Below are positions 17,953-26,146 of a stretch of DNA of 34,478 nt, piece by piece (the stretch's first letter is position 1; every line of letters begins with the position of its first letter). This DNA is from Rhodobiaceae bacterium. GTDB lineage: Bacteria; Pseudomonadota; Alphaproteobacteria; Rhizobiales; JANQQB01. The position numbers were made by a program, and so were the translations under genes. The stretch covers positions 1-34,478 of the forward strand of contig JANQQB010000245.1 in NCBI GenBank assembly GCA_028285165.1, read 5' to 3'. Under the pieces are notes generated by a model. The model saw only the letters and a list, made by a program, of their open reading frames with translations. It made no database searches and had not been told where the DNA came from.

Positions 17953-18230
17953 ATCACATTTCCTGTCTCCGGCGGGTGTGGCCGGCGATTGAGCTTGGAC
18001 CGGTTCTACAATATGCTCGCCGCGCCCGGCGACGGGGCGTCAGGATCTCGCGCGGTTCTGCGACGAGTACCTGGGAACAGAAATGAGCCAGCGTTTCTGC
18101 TGCCAGCTACTCATGTCGCGCCGACGGTCCACTGACGAAATCTTGCAGCGTCCTTCTTACGTAGTGTTATAGGGTCCCCCCAAAGAGTCAAAATCCGGCT
18201 CCGATCCTGTACATCCAGCGAGGCCATTCC

Positions 18231-20543
18231 ATGAATCAGATGTTTACACCGAAGTTCGGCATCGGCGCGCCTGTACGCCGCAAGGAAGACCAGGCCTTCG
18301 TCACCGGCGCCGGGCAATATGTGGCGGATATCGCGCCGGACGAGGCTGTGCACGCCTACGTGCTCCGGTCGGCCGTCGCGCACGCGAAAATCTCGCTCGG
18401 ATCGCTCGAGGATGCCCGGGCTGCCGCCGGTGTGCATCTTGTCTGGACGGCAGACGATCTGACAGGCCTCGGCAATCTTCCGACGACGGGAATGATGCCG
18501 CAGGTGGACGGCACCATGCCGAAAGTGCCGCCCCGGCCGCTTCTGTGTTCCGATGTCGTGCGCCATGTCGGCGATCCGATCGCATTCGTCGTCGCCGACA
18601 GCGTCGACGCGGCAAAATCCGCTGCCGAACTGATCGAAGTGGACTACGACCCGCTGGACGCCGTGGTCGACACGGAAGCGGCGCTCGAAGACGGCGCGGC
18701 TTTGGTCTGGCCGGAATTCGGAACCAATAAGGCATTCGAATTCGGCCTCGGCGACGAAGCCGCGACCGATGCCGCATTCGAAAGCGCCGACATCGTCTCG
18801 ACCATCAAGATCATCAACAACCGGCTGGTCTGCAATTACCTGGAGACCCGCGGCTGTGTCGCGGAATACGATGCGGGTGAGGATCGCTATACATTGACCG
18901 CTGGCACACAGGGCGGCCATGGCGTGCGTGACATCCTGGCCAATCACCTCCTGAACATCGACGAATCGAAGCTGCGCATTATCACGCCGGATGTCGGCGG
19001 CGGCTTCGGCACCAAGAATTTCGTACTGCAGGAGTTTCCGCTCTGTCTGACCGCGGCCAAGGACCTGGGGCGTCCGGTCAAGTGGGTGTGCGAGCGCACC
19101 GAGCATTTCCTGATCGACCCGCACGGCCGCGACCATGTCTCGACCGCGTCGTTCGCCATGGACAAGGACGGCCGGATCAAGGCAATGAAGGTCGATTTCA
19201 TTTCGGCCATGGGGGCCTATCTCAGCCAGTTCGGGCCGTTCATTCCGTGGTTGGCGGTGACCATGGCGACCGGAACCTATGCAATCGACACAATGTATGT
19301 GCGCTGTGTCGGCAGCTATACCCATACGGTGCCGACCGATGCCTATCGCGGCGCCGGCCGCCCGGAAGCGGCCTATCTAATCGAACGGCTCGCGGACGTT
19401 GCGGCCAAGGACGCGGGGCTGAGCCCGGACGAGTTCCGACGCCGCAATTTCATTGCGCCCGACCAGATGCCGCACAAGACACCGGCCGGGCGGAATTACG
19501 ACAGCGGCGAATATGCCGCGCACATGGACGAGGCCATGAAACGGGCGGACTGGGCCGGTTTCGACGGCCGGGCTGCGGCAAGCGCGGCGGCGGGCAAGTA
19601 TCGCGGCATCGGCATGGCAACCTATGTGGAGGCATGCGCGTTCGCCGGATCGGAACAGGCCAACGTCGTGCTCAATGAGGATGGCATCGTCACCCTACTG
19701 ATCGGCACCCAGTCGAACGGGCAGGGGCATGCCACGGCCTACGGTCAGGTTGTCGCCGACGTGCTCGGCATCGATCTCGATCAGTATGAGTGTATCCAGG
19801 GCGATACGGACGTCGTCCTGCAGGGCGGGGGAACCGGCGGATCCCGGTCGATCCCGATCGGATTGCCGTCTGTGGAGGCGGCCAGCGTAACGCTGGCGCA
19901 GCAGATCAAGGAAATCGCCGCCGACAAGCTGGAAGTGTCGGCGGCCGATCTGGAACTCGTCGAGGGCATGGTCCGGGTGGTCGGTACCGACCAATCGCTG
20001 ACGCTTGCCGAAGTGGCCCGCATCGCGGACGACCCGGACAAGCTGAAGGCGAAGGGCGAGGTGCAACAGGACGAAGCCACCTATCCGAACGGCACGCATA
20101 TTTGCGAGGTGGAAATCGATCCGGAAACCGGTACGACGGCGATCGAGCGCTATACGATCGTCGACGATTTCGGTGTCACCGTGAACCCGCTTCTGCTGGC
20201 GGGCCAGGTGCATGGCGGCGTCGTTCAGGGGATCGGCCAGGCGCTTCTTGAAAGCACGGTCTACGATTCGGACGGGCAATTGCTGTCCGGCAGCTTCATG
20301 GACTATCAGATGCCGCGGGCGGCGGACATGCCGAGTTTCGACTTCATGACGCGCAATGTCCCGTCGCCGACAAACGCGCTCGGGATCAAGGGCGCGGGCG
20401 AGGCCGGCTCGATCGGCTCCAGCCCGGCGGTCATGAACGCGGTTGCCGATGCCCTGGATCGCGGATGCGGATCGCGGGACATCGACATGCCGGCTACCCC
20501 GATCCGGGTCTGGACGGCGATTCAGCAGGCCAAGAACGCCTGA
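18231..20543 (+). CDS. Molybdopterin-binding subunit of the xanthine dehydrogenase/CoxL family
   Basis: 770 residues, the length of the large catalytic subunit of molybdenum hydroxylases. GAGG precedes the ATG. Visible features: the N-terminal GAPVRRKEDQAFVTGAGQYV, GGGFGTKNFVLQEFPL near residue 255, AYRGAGRPEAAYLIERLAD near 367, QGGGTGGSRSIP near 530, and IKGAGEAGSIGSSP with the catalytic glutamate near residue 725. The AYRGAGR motif, not AYRCSFR, indicates a form II CoxL-like protein, so CO dehydrogenase activity should not be assumed. The family normally needs an FAD subunit and a 2Fe-2S subunit. Neither is encoded beside it here. A TetR-like gene follows on the same strand after 94 bases. 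Confidence 0.9.
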   Translation: MNQMFTPKFGIGAPVRRKEDQAFVTGAGQYVADIAPDEAVHAYVLRSAVAHAKISLGSLEDARAAAGVHLVWTADDLTGLGNLPTTGMMPQVDGTMPKVPPRPLLCSDVVRHVGDPIAFVVADSVDAAKSAAELIEVDYDPLDAVVDTEAALEDGAALVWPEFGTNKAFEFGLGDEAATDAAFESADIVSTIKIINNRLVCNYLETRGCVAEYDAGEDRYTLTAGTQGGHGVRDILANHLLNIDESKLRIITPDVGGGFGTKNFVLQEFPLCLTAAKDLGRPVKWVCERTEHFLIDPHGRDHVSTASFAMDKDGRIKAMKVDFISAMGAYLSQFGPFIPWLAVTMATGTYAIDTMYVRCVGSYTHTVPTDAYRGAGRPEAAYLIERLADVAAKDAGLSPDEFRRRNFIAPDQMPHKTPAGRNYDSGEYAAHMDEAMKRADWAGFDGRAAASAAAGKYRGIGMATYVEACAFAGSEQANVVLNEDGIVTLLIGTQSNGQGHATAYGQVVADVLGIDLDQYECIQGDTDVVLQGGGTGGSRSIPIGLPSVEAASVTLAQQIKEIAADKLEVSAADLELVEGMVRVVGTDQSLTLAEVARIADDPDKLKAKGEVQQDEATYPNGTHICEVEIDPETGTTAIERYTIVDDFGVTVNPLLLAGQVHGGVVQGIGQALLESTVYDSDGQLLSGSFMDYQMPRAADMPSFDFMTRNVPSPTNALGIKGAGEAGSIGSSPAVMNAVADALDRGCGSRDIDMPATPIRVWTAIQQAKNA

Positions 20544-20637
20544 CGGTTGGATCCGAGGGCGGGCTTTCGGCAAGACATACGATGCGGGCCGACCCGGCAG
20601 GGCCGGCCCGACGAAAGCAAAGGCATCGGGAAACGGC

Positions 20638-21225
20638 ATGAACAAGGCATTTTCGAACGAAGGCCGCGATGCGGCCGTCCGCGAGATCATTCTCGATGCG
20701 ACGGCGCTGCTCGTACAGGAGCAAGATGTCGGCGAATTGTCGTTCGGCGACATCGCGGCGGCTGCCGAAATCGATGAAGCTGACTTGCGGCGTCTCTATC
20801 CGAGCCTGGAACATCTGGTCGCCGGTGTTGCGGAGCGCATGTACCAGGCTTTCATGGACAGGCTGGAACAGGAATTGGGGGACGATGAAACGCCCGGCGC
20901 CTGGACCCGCGCCTTCATCCGAGCCTCGGTTGCCGACGAGGCGGCAACCGACTTTCCGAAAATCGGCCGCGTGCTGCTGTCGACGGTCGCATACAAGCCG
21001 GAAACGGTGGAATCAATCCGCATCAAGCAGCGGGAATTGTTCTCCGCCATGCACGCCGACGGCCTCGATCCCTTTGTTGTTTATACCGTACGGGCTGCCA
21101 TGGAAGGCCTGTGGATGAGTGAGATGTTCGGCATGGAACTCCTGCCGGCCGAGCGCAAGGACGCCTTCGTGGACCACCTGGTCTCGCTCACCTTGAGCGA
21201 ATGCACGATGACGGCCGGAGCGTGA
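20638..21225 (+). CDS. TetR/AcrR-like transcriptional regulator
   Basis: 195 residues from ATG at 20638; the nearest purine stretch (CGGGAAA) is a weak ribosome site. The N-terminal helix-turn-helix reads AVREIILDATALLVQEQDVG then SFGDIAAAAEIDEADLRRLY, matching TetR_N with some substitutions in the recognition helix. The C-terminal part is helical and contains VVYTVRAAMEGLWMSEMFGM, a pattern common in TetR ligand domains. It is downstream of the molybdopterin subunit and may be cotranscribed with it. A GGGCCG/CGGCCC hairpin lies in the short gap. Confidence 0.8.
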   Translation: MNKAFSNEGRDAAVREIILDATALLVQEQDVGELSFGDIAAAAEIDEADLRRLYPSLEHLVAGVAERMYQAFMDRLEQELGDDETPGAWTRAFIRASVADEAATDFPKIGRVLLSTVAYKPETVESIRIKQRELFSAMHADGLDPFVVYTVRAAMEGLWMSEMFGMELLPAERKDAFVDHLVSLTLSECTMTAGA

Positions 21226-21383
21226 TCCTCCCACGCAGCGATGCGAACACGTTTACTTGCCAGTAAGCCGACCTGCGTCCCACGCGGGGCTGCAGTGCAT
21301 TCTTGTGCCTTGTAGAGGGCTGGGGAAACTCCCATCCTTGATGACGACATCTTCGTCTCCAATCATGAAATGGCAGTTTTCCA

Positions 21384-22346
21384 ATGGCTTCGTCGGCGCA
21401 AGGATTTGCGCGTCCGCTTGAATTTTCGCCGCCCGTCAAGGGCATTGTTTTTAAAATCGCATCCGCCTTCGTCTTCACGGTCATGGTGACGCTCGTGAAG
21501 GTTCTGAGCGACCGGTATCCGGTCGGTGAGATCCTTTTCGCGCGGAACTTCTTTGCCCTGATCCCGGTCTTTGCCATGGTGGCCTGGCGCCGGGAATGGG
21601 GTCTGGCCTTCACCACAAAACAGCCGCTGGGCCATCTGGGACGCGGTGTTCTGGGCGTTGCGTCGATGTTTCTGTGGTTTTCGTCCCTCAGCCTTTTGCC
21701 GCTGCATGACGCAACCGCGATCTCATATGCGGCGCCGTTGATCACCGTCGCGCTCGCCGCCATCGTGCTCGGCGAGACAGTCCGTTTCTACCGCTGGTCG
21801 GCCGTCGGCGTCGGGTTCCTGGGCATCCTGCTCGTCTTGTCGCCGCATCTCGGCACCAGCGATCTGGATGGGCCAATGGCCTGGGGGGCGATGGCCTGTC
21901 TGCTCAGCGCAGTGCTGATGGCGCTGGCCATGATCTCGATCCGCAAACTCACCGAAACCGAACGCACGACCACAATCGTCGTCTATTTCAGCCTGATCTC
22001 GACTGTCCTGTCGCTCTTCACCCTGCCGTTCGGCGGATGGGTCATGCCGGATGCCACAGGTGCCGTGATGCTGGTTGCCATCGGGCTTTGCGGCGGGTTG
22101 GGTCAGATCCTCCTGACGCAGGCCTACCGCTATGCGGAAGCCTCGACGATCGCGCCCTTCGATTACACCACGATGATCTGGGTTCTGATGTTCGGCGTGC
22201 TGATCTTTTCCGAAATCCCGACGGTCGAAGTGATCGCGGGTTCGCTGATCGTGATCGGCGCCGGCCTGTTCGTCATCTACCGCGAACAGCGTCTCGGCAT
22301 CGACCGGACGAAGGCGCGCCGCGCCTCGACACCGTCGAAGGCCTGA
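21384..22346 (+). CDS. EamA/DMT-superfamily transporter
   Basis: 320 residues with ten predicted transmembrane helices in two EamA repeats (about residues 20-150 and 165-300). Recognisable segments include LSDRYPVGEILFARNFFALI, ISYAAPLITVALAAIVLGE and AEASTIAPFDYTTMIWVLM. The last of these is the usual end-of-protein motif of S-adenosylmethionine- or riboflavin-exporter-like DMT proteins, but substrate cannot be assigned. No clear Shine-Dalgarno precedes the ATG. It lies just upstream of the riboswitch-controlled thi operon, from which a hairpin and a promoter-like sequence separate it. Confidence 0.9.
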   Translation: MASSAQGFARPLEFSPPVKGIVFKIASAFVFTVMVTLVKVLSDRYPVGEILFARNFFALIPVFAMVAWRREWGLAFTTKQPLGHLGRGVLGVASMFLWFSSLSLLPLHDATAISYAAPLITVALAAIVLGETVRFYRWSAVGVGFLGILLVLSPHLGTSDLDGPMAWGAMACLLSAVLMALAMISIRKLTETERTTTIVVYFSLISTVLSLFTLPFGGWVMPDATGAVMLVAIGLCGGLGQILLTQAYRYAEASTIAPFDYTTMIWVLMFGVLIFSEIPTVEVIAGSLIVIGAGLFVIYREQRLGIDRTKARRASTPSKA

Positions 22347-22382
22347 TCGTTCGCTTGTTGCCCCGGTTGGTGTCCCTGCCAG

Positions 22383-22399
22383 CCGGAGCAACGCTCCGG
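22383..22399 (+). terminator. Hairpin after the EamA gene
   Basis: CCGGAGC-AAC-GCTCCGG is a perfect 7-bp stem with a three-base loop, 36 bases after the EamA stop. No T-tract follows, so it may stabilise the 3' end or assist termination. It sits before the thi promoter. Confidence 0.35.
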
Positions 22400-22434
22400 G
22401 CGGCGGATCGATAGCCGTCGTTCTTCGAAATCCC

Positions 22435-22463
22435 TTGAAATCCATCCGGTTTGCCTCTACCAA
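22435..22463 (+). promoter_or_regulatory. Candidate promoter of the thi operon
   Basis: TTGAAA (22435-22440), 17-base spacer, TACCAA (22458-22463). The -35 is near consensus and the -10 is weak. A start about seven bases downstream would place the transcript 5' end at the beginning of helix P1 of the TPP riboswitch, which favours this reading. Confidence 0.45.
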
Positions 22464-22471
22464 ATCGGCTG

Positions 22472-22575
22472 TCTCAAGGGGGTGCCCGACGGTATTTGAC
22501 CGACCCAAGGGCTGAGAGATCATCGTGATCAACCCCAGAACCTGATCCGGGTCATGCCGGCGGAGGGATTTGGGA
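22472..22575 (+). ncRNA. TPP riboswitch (THI element)
   Basis: The aptamer core is recognisable: GGGGGTGCCC (22478 on), GGGCTGAGAGATCATCGTGA with the conserved CTGAGA at 22512-22517, then ACCCC, CCTGATCCGGGTCATGCC and GGCGGAGGGA. TCTCAA (22472-22477) can pair with TTGGGA (22570-22575) as helix P1. It senses thiamine pyrophosphate and turns off thiamine genes when TPP is plentiful. It lies about 100 bases before thiM. The region between contains a hairpin that covers the Shine-Dalgarno, so control of translation initiation is likely. Confidence 0.95.
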
Positions 22576-22654
22576 TTTGCACGCACCGACGTCTTTCCCG
22601 CTTTGTTTGACTGCTGCCTTCCAGGCTGCGAAACGCGTGGCATCGCCGGGCGGA

Positions 22655-22673
22655 CGACGCCCTGGAGGCGTCG
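22655..22673 (+). promoter_or_regulatory. Shine-Dalgarno-sequestering hairpin of thiM (riboswitch output)
   Basis: CGACGCC (22655-22661) pairs perfectly with GGCGTCG (22667-22673) around the loop CTGGA. The thiM ribosome site GGAGG (22664-22668) lies in the loop and 3' strand, immediately before GTG 22675. Formation of this stem would block initiation; the upstream aptamer could favour it when TPP is bound. The antisequestering partner was not worked out. Confidence 0.6.
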
Positions 22674-22674
22674 C

Positions 22675-23424
22675 GTGAGCGTTCCAACGCGCGAGGACCT
22701 GGACCAATGCGCAGCGGCGCTCGCCGCCGTACACGAAGCCGCGCCACGCGTGCATTGCATCACCAATTTCGTTGTCCAGACCTTCACGGCCAATGCGCTT
22801 CTGGCTCTTGGCGCCGTCCCTTCCATGACCATCAACCCGGAAGAGGTCGCGGATTTCGTGGCCGGCGCGGATGCGCTTTTGATCAATCTGGGTACGGTCG
22901 ATGCGGAGCGCCTGAAAGCAATCCCACTGGCGTTTTCGGCGGCCCGCGATGCCGGCGTGCCGGTCGTGCTCGACCCGGTCTTTGTCGACCGGTCGCCGGC
23001 CCGTGCCCGGTTCGCCCGGGAACTGGCGGCCCGAAAACCCGACATCATTCGCGCGAATGCGGCCGAATGGTCGGCGTTGGGCGGCGCGGAGCCGGATGCC
23101 GATTCCGGGTCGGTCGTACAGGTCGTGACCGGCGAGACCGACCGGATCATCGGCGCCGGCCAACGCATCGACCATGCCGGCGGGCATGCCCTGATGGCGC
23201 GGGTGACCGGAATCGGCTGTGTGCAATCCGCCATTATGGCGGCACTCGCGGCGCGCTCGGGATCCGCCTTCCATGCCGCGCTTGCGGGCCTCGTCCTGTT
23301 CGGTCTGTGCGGCGAACGCGCCGCGCGGAACGCCGGCGGGCCGGGCACGTTCGAGCCGGCCCTGCTCGATGCGCTCTATGCGTCACGACCGGCCGATCTC
23401 ATCGATTTCAAGGAGAAGCAATGA
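22675..23424 (+). CDS. thiM: Hydroxyethylthiazole kinase
   Basis: 249 residues from GTG at 22675, with GGAGG six bases upstream. An upstream TTG (22570) is rejected since it lies inside the riboswitch. The enzyme phosphorylates 4-methyl-5-(2-hydroxyethyl)thiazole in thiamine salvage. Family segments are VHCITNFVVQTFTANALLAL, GAVPSMTINPEEVADFVAGA, ALLINLGTVD, PVVLDPVFVD and DIIRANAAEWSAL. The anion-hole/catalytic loop reads VTGIGCVQSAIMAAL, with the conserved cysteine but isoleucine in place of the usual threonine of GTGC. The stop overlaps the thiE start (ATGA). First gene of thiMED. Confidence 0.93.
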   Translation: MSVPTREDLDQCAAALAAVHEAAPRVHCITNFVVQTFTANALLALGAVPSMTINPEEVADFVAGADALLINLGTVDAERLKAIPLAFSAARDAGVPVVLDPVFVDRSPARARFARELAARKPDIIRANAAEWSALGGAEPDADSGSVVQVVTGETDRIIGAGQRIDHAGGHALMARVTGIGCVQSAIMAALAARSGSAFHAALAGLVLFGLCGERAARNAGGPGTFEPALLDALYASRPADLIDFKEKQ

Positions 23425-24101
23425 ACCCCGTCGACCTGTCCGTCTACGGCATCATCGATCCGGCCGTGACCGGTCGCGATGACATGCCGGACCGTGTGAA
23501 GGCCGCACTCGGCAGCGGCCTGAGCCTGCTTCAATACCGCGACAAGGCCGGCGGGACCGCGGAGATGATTGCCGCTGCCCGTACGCTGAAAGGCGTGCTT
23601 TCGGACAGCGCCGTGCCGCTCCTGATCAACGACCGGGTCGACGTGGCGCTCGCCGCCGGTGCGCACGGTGTACATATCGGCCAGTCTGACATGATTCCGG
23701 AGGATGCGCGGCGACTCTTGGGGCCGTCGGCCATTATCGGCCTAACGATCAAGACGGCCGACGATGTCGACCGGGCGCCGCTCGACCTGATCGACTATGC
23801 CTGCATCGGCGGTGTGTTCGTTACGTCGAGCAAGGACAATCCGAGCCCGCCGGTCGGCCTTGACGGGTTGCGCCTGATGGCCGAGCGCCTGCGGGCCCGC
23901 GGCGCGCGGTTCCCGATCGGTGCGATTGCCGGCATCACCGCAAACAATGCGGGTTCGGTGATGGCGGCCGGCGCAGACGGCGTCGCGGTGATTTCGGCCC
24001 TGTTTGCCGCGGATGACATAGCGACCGCCGCGCGCGATCTCGCCACAGCCGTTGCAACCGGGCGCCGAAACGGTGCCGACAGTGCCGAGGTCCGCCCATG
24101 A
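23421..24101 (+). CDS. thiE: Thiamine-phosphate synthase
   Basis: 226 residues from ATG at 23421, with AAGGAGAA upstream inside the end of thiM. It joins HMP-pyrophosphate and thiazole phosphate to thiamine phosphate on a TIM barrel. Motifs: [30 protein letters not shown] followed by [26 protein letters not shown] (phosphate-binding/substrate loop, usually TxTK, here TSSK), and [20 protein letters not shown]. The length is normal. It is overlapped four bases by thiD (ATGA), implying coupled translation. A longer open frame starting upstream in the thiM region is not the gene. Confidence 0.94.
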   Translation: MNPVDLSVYGIIDPAVTGRDDMPDRVKAALGSGLSLLQYRDKAGGTAEMIAAARTLKGVLSDSAVPLLINDRVDVALAAGAHGVHIGQSDMIPEDARRLLGPSAIIGLTIKTADDVDRAPLDLIDYACIGGVFVTSSKDNPSPPVGLDGLRLMAERLRARGARFPIGAIAGITANNAGSVMAAGADGVAVISALFAADDIATAARDLATAVATGRRNGADSAEVRP

Positions 24102-24904
24102 CTGCAATCGCCGTGACCCTGGCCGGTTCGGATTCAGGCGGCGGCGCCGGTATCCAGGCCGATCTGAAAACGTTTTCCGCGCTTGGCGTTTATGGGGCGA
24201 GCGTGCTGACGGCACTCACCGCCCAGAACACCAGGGGCGTGACCGCGATCCACGATGTGCCGACGGACTTCGTCGCAGCCCAGATCGACGCCGTCTTCAG
24301 CGACCTTGCCGTCGATGCGGTGAAGATCGGCATGCTGTCGCAACCTGCCGTCATCGAGACGGTTGCTGCCGGCCTCGGCCGCCACACGCCGCGCCATGTC
24401 GTGCTCGATCCGGTCATGGTGGCGGCAAGCGGCGATCCGCTGATCGCCGACGAGGCGGTGTCGGTGATCAAGTCGGCCCTGTTTTCGTCAGTCTCCCTCA
24501 TCACGCCGAACTTGCATGAGGCGGCGCGGCTCCTGGAGCGTCCGGTCGCTGATACCCCGGAGGCGATGCAGGATCAGGCCGAGCGGCTGCGCGATCTCGG
24601 GGCGCCTGCCGTGCTCCTGAAAGGCGGGCATGGGGCCGGCGACCAGGCGCGCGATGTGCTGGTCAGCGACGCCGGCGTCACGTGGTTCGGGGCACCGCGA
24701 CACGACACTCAGAATACGCACGGTACGGGATGCACCCTGTCGTCGGCGATCGCCGCCGGTCTCGCGCGCGGCGCCACGCTCGACGATGCGGTCGCGGCAG
24801 CCAAGGATTACGTCACCGGTGCCATCCGGGCAGCGGACAGCCTCAAGATCGGGCACGGGCACGGCCCGGTACATCACTTTCACGCACTCTGGCACAAAGG
24901 ATAG
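24098..24904 (+). CDS. thiD: Hydroxymethylpyrimidine/phosphomethylpyrimidine kinase
   Basis: 268 residues. The ribokinase-fold enzyme phosphorylates HMP and HMP-phosphate to the pyrophosphate used by ThiE. Canonical motifs are present: [20 protein letters not shown] at the N-terminus, [53 protein letters not shown], and [20 protein letters not shown] with the anion hole and catalytic cysteine. It overlaps thiE by four bases and is followed by the TRAP-type binding protein gene four bases after the stop. With thiM and thiE it makes a salvage pathway from thiazole and pyrimidine; de novo genes (thiC, thiG) are not in view. Confidence 0.96.
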   Translation: MTAIAVTLAGSDSGGGAGIQADLKTFSALGVYGASVLTALTAQNTRGVTAIHDVPTDFVAAQIDAVFSDLAVDAVKIGMLSQPAVIETVAAGLGRHTPRHVVLDPVMVAASGDPLIADEAVSVIKSALFSSVSLITPNLHEAARLLERPVADTPEAMQDQAERLRDLGAPAVLLKGGHGAGDQARDVLVSDAGVTWFGAPRHDTQNTHGTGCTLSSAIAAGLARGATLDDAVAAAKDYVTGAIRAADSLKIGHGHGPVHHFHALWHKG

Positions 24905-24908
24905 AACC

Positions 24909-26006
24909 ATGAGACGCACGCGCAGGTCCGACCTTTCCCGTCGCACGGTCTTTGCCGGAGGGCTCGCGGGGGCGGCCATGGCTCCGCTTGCATCGAGCGT
25001 CCGCGCGGCAGACGCCATTCAATGGAAAATGGTGACGTCCTGGCCGAAGAACCTGCCCGGACCCGGCATCACCGCGCAGCGGATCTGCGACCGGATCGAG
25101 GCGATGAGCGGCGGTCGGCTGACGGTGCGGCTTTATGCGGCCCGCGAACTTGTCTCGCCGTTCGAGGTCTTCGGCGCGGTGGAAGCGGGGACCGCGGAGA
25201 TGGGCCACACCGCGTCCTTCTTCTGGCAGGGCAAACTGCCGGCTGCGGCTCTTTTCACGGCAGCGCCGTTCGGGCTCACACCGCTCGAACACATCACCTG
25301 GATCGATCACGGCGGCGGCCAGGATCTGTGGGACCGGCTCTACGCGCCGTTCGGCATCAAGCCGTTCATGGGCGGCAATACCGGCTTTCAGATGGGTGGC
25401 TGGTTCCGTTCGGCAATCACGGGTCCGGAGGATTTCAAGGGCTTGAAGATCCGCATGCCGGGGCTCGGCGGCGAAGTGGCACGCAAGCTCGGCGCGACGC
25501 CGGTTTCGCTGCCACCGGCGGAAATCCTGACGGCCCTGCAAACCGGCGTGGTCGACGCGGCGGAGTTCCTGGGGCCCTGGAGCGACTTCGCGATGGGCTT
25601 CTACAAGGCCGCCAAGCACTATTACTACCCCGGTTTCCACGAACCGAACGGCACCGGCGAGGCGCTGGTCTCGCAAGACGCTCTCGATGCCCTGCCGGAG
25701 GATCTCCAGGCGATCGTGCGTCATGCCTGCGCAGCGGAAAACATTCTGGCGCTTGGCGAATCGGAATGGCAGAACGCGCATCGCCTGACCGTCCTGAGCG
25801 GCGAACACGATGTTGACGTGAAACGCTTTCCCGATGCCGTGCTTGCCGCCGCCCGGACGGCTTCGGAAGAAGTGCTCGACGAGCTGGCGGCCAAGGATGC
25901 GATCAGCGGTGAAATCGTTACGTCTTACCGAGCGGCTCGCGCGCGTCTGTCGACCTGGGGCGCGGTGTCGAGCGGGACCTATCTGTCGGTGCGCTCGGAA
26001 GGATAG
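24909..26006 (+). CDS. Tat-exported TRAP-type (DctP-like) substrate-binding protein in the thi operon
   Basis: 365 residues from ATG at 24909. AAGGA overlaps the thiD stop, seven bases upstream, so it is clearly in the thi operon. The N-terminus is a twin-arginine signal: SRRTVFAGGLAG followed by a hydrophobic stretch and cleavage after VRA. The mature part is a DctP/TakP-like receptor: WKMVTSWPKNLPGPG, LTVRLYAARELVSPFEVFGA, FKGLKIRMPGLGGEVARKLG and the family core ILTALQTGVVDAAEFLGPW, containing Q-x-G-x-(V)-D. It resembles 2-oxoacid and related TRAP receptors. No DctQ/DctM genes are next to it; the only permease in view is TAXI-type and 8 kb away. Context suggests uptake of a thiamine precursor or product, which is inference. 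Confidence 0.9.
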   Translation: MRRTRRSDLSRRTVFAGGLAGAAMAPLASSVRAADAIQWKMVTSWPKNLPGPGITAQRICDRIEAMSGGRLTVRLYAARELVSPFEVFGAVEAGTAEMGHTASFFWQGKLPAAALFTAAPFGLTPLEHITWIDHGGGQDLWDRLYAPFGIKPFMGGNTGFQMGGWFRSAITGPEDFKGLKIRMPGLGGEVARKLGATPVSLPPAEILTALQTGVVDAAEFLGPWSDFAMGFYKAAKHYYYPGFHEPNGTGEALVSQDALDALPEDLQAIVRHACAAENILALGESEWQNAHRLTVLSGEHDVDVKRFPDAVLAAARTASEEVLDELAAKDAISGEIVTSYRAARARLSTWGAVSSGTYLSVRSEG

Positions 26007-26146
26007 CAAGCACCTGTCGATCCCTGTGACGGATCACAAAATCAGCAAGCGGAAAAATCGAAAAAATCTCTCAATCGGACATATGTCGCGGGATGGTGTA
26101 AAACTCGACGGACTCGACCCTTTCCATCAGAACAGGATCCCCCGCT

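Noticed and set aside
18231-20543. Annotation as aerobic CO dehydrogenase (CoxL)
   Set aside because: The active-site loop is AYRGAGR rather than AYRCSFR, and CoxM/CoxS are absent.
22570-22674. Upstream TTG start for thiM
   Set aside because: It would put the start inside the TPP aptamer; GTG at 22675 has GGAGG at ideal spacing and matches the usual N-terminus.
24630-24908. Extended start of the TRAP receptor inside thiD
   Set aside because: The extension is thiD in another frame. ATG 24909 has a ribosome site and begins a proper Tat signal peptide.
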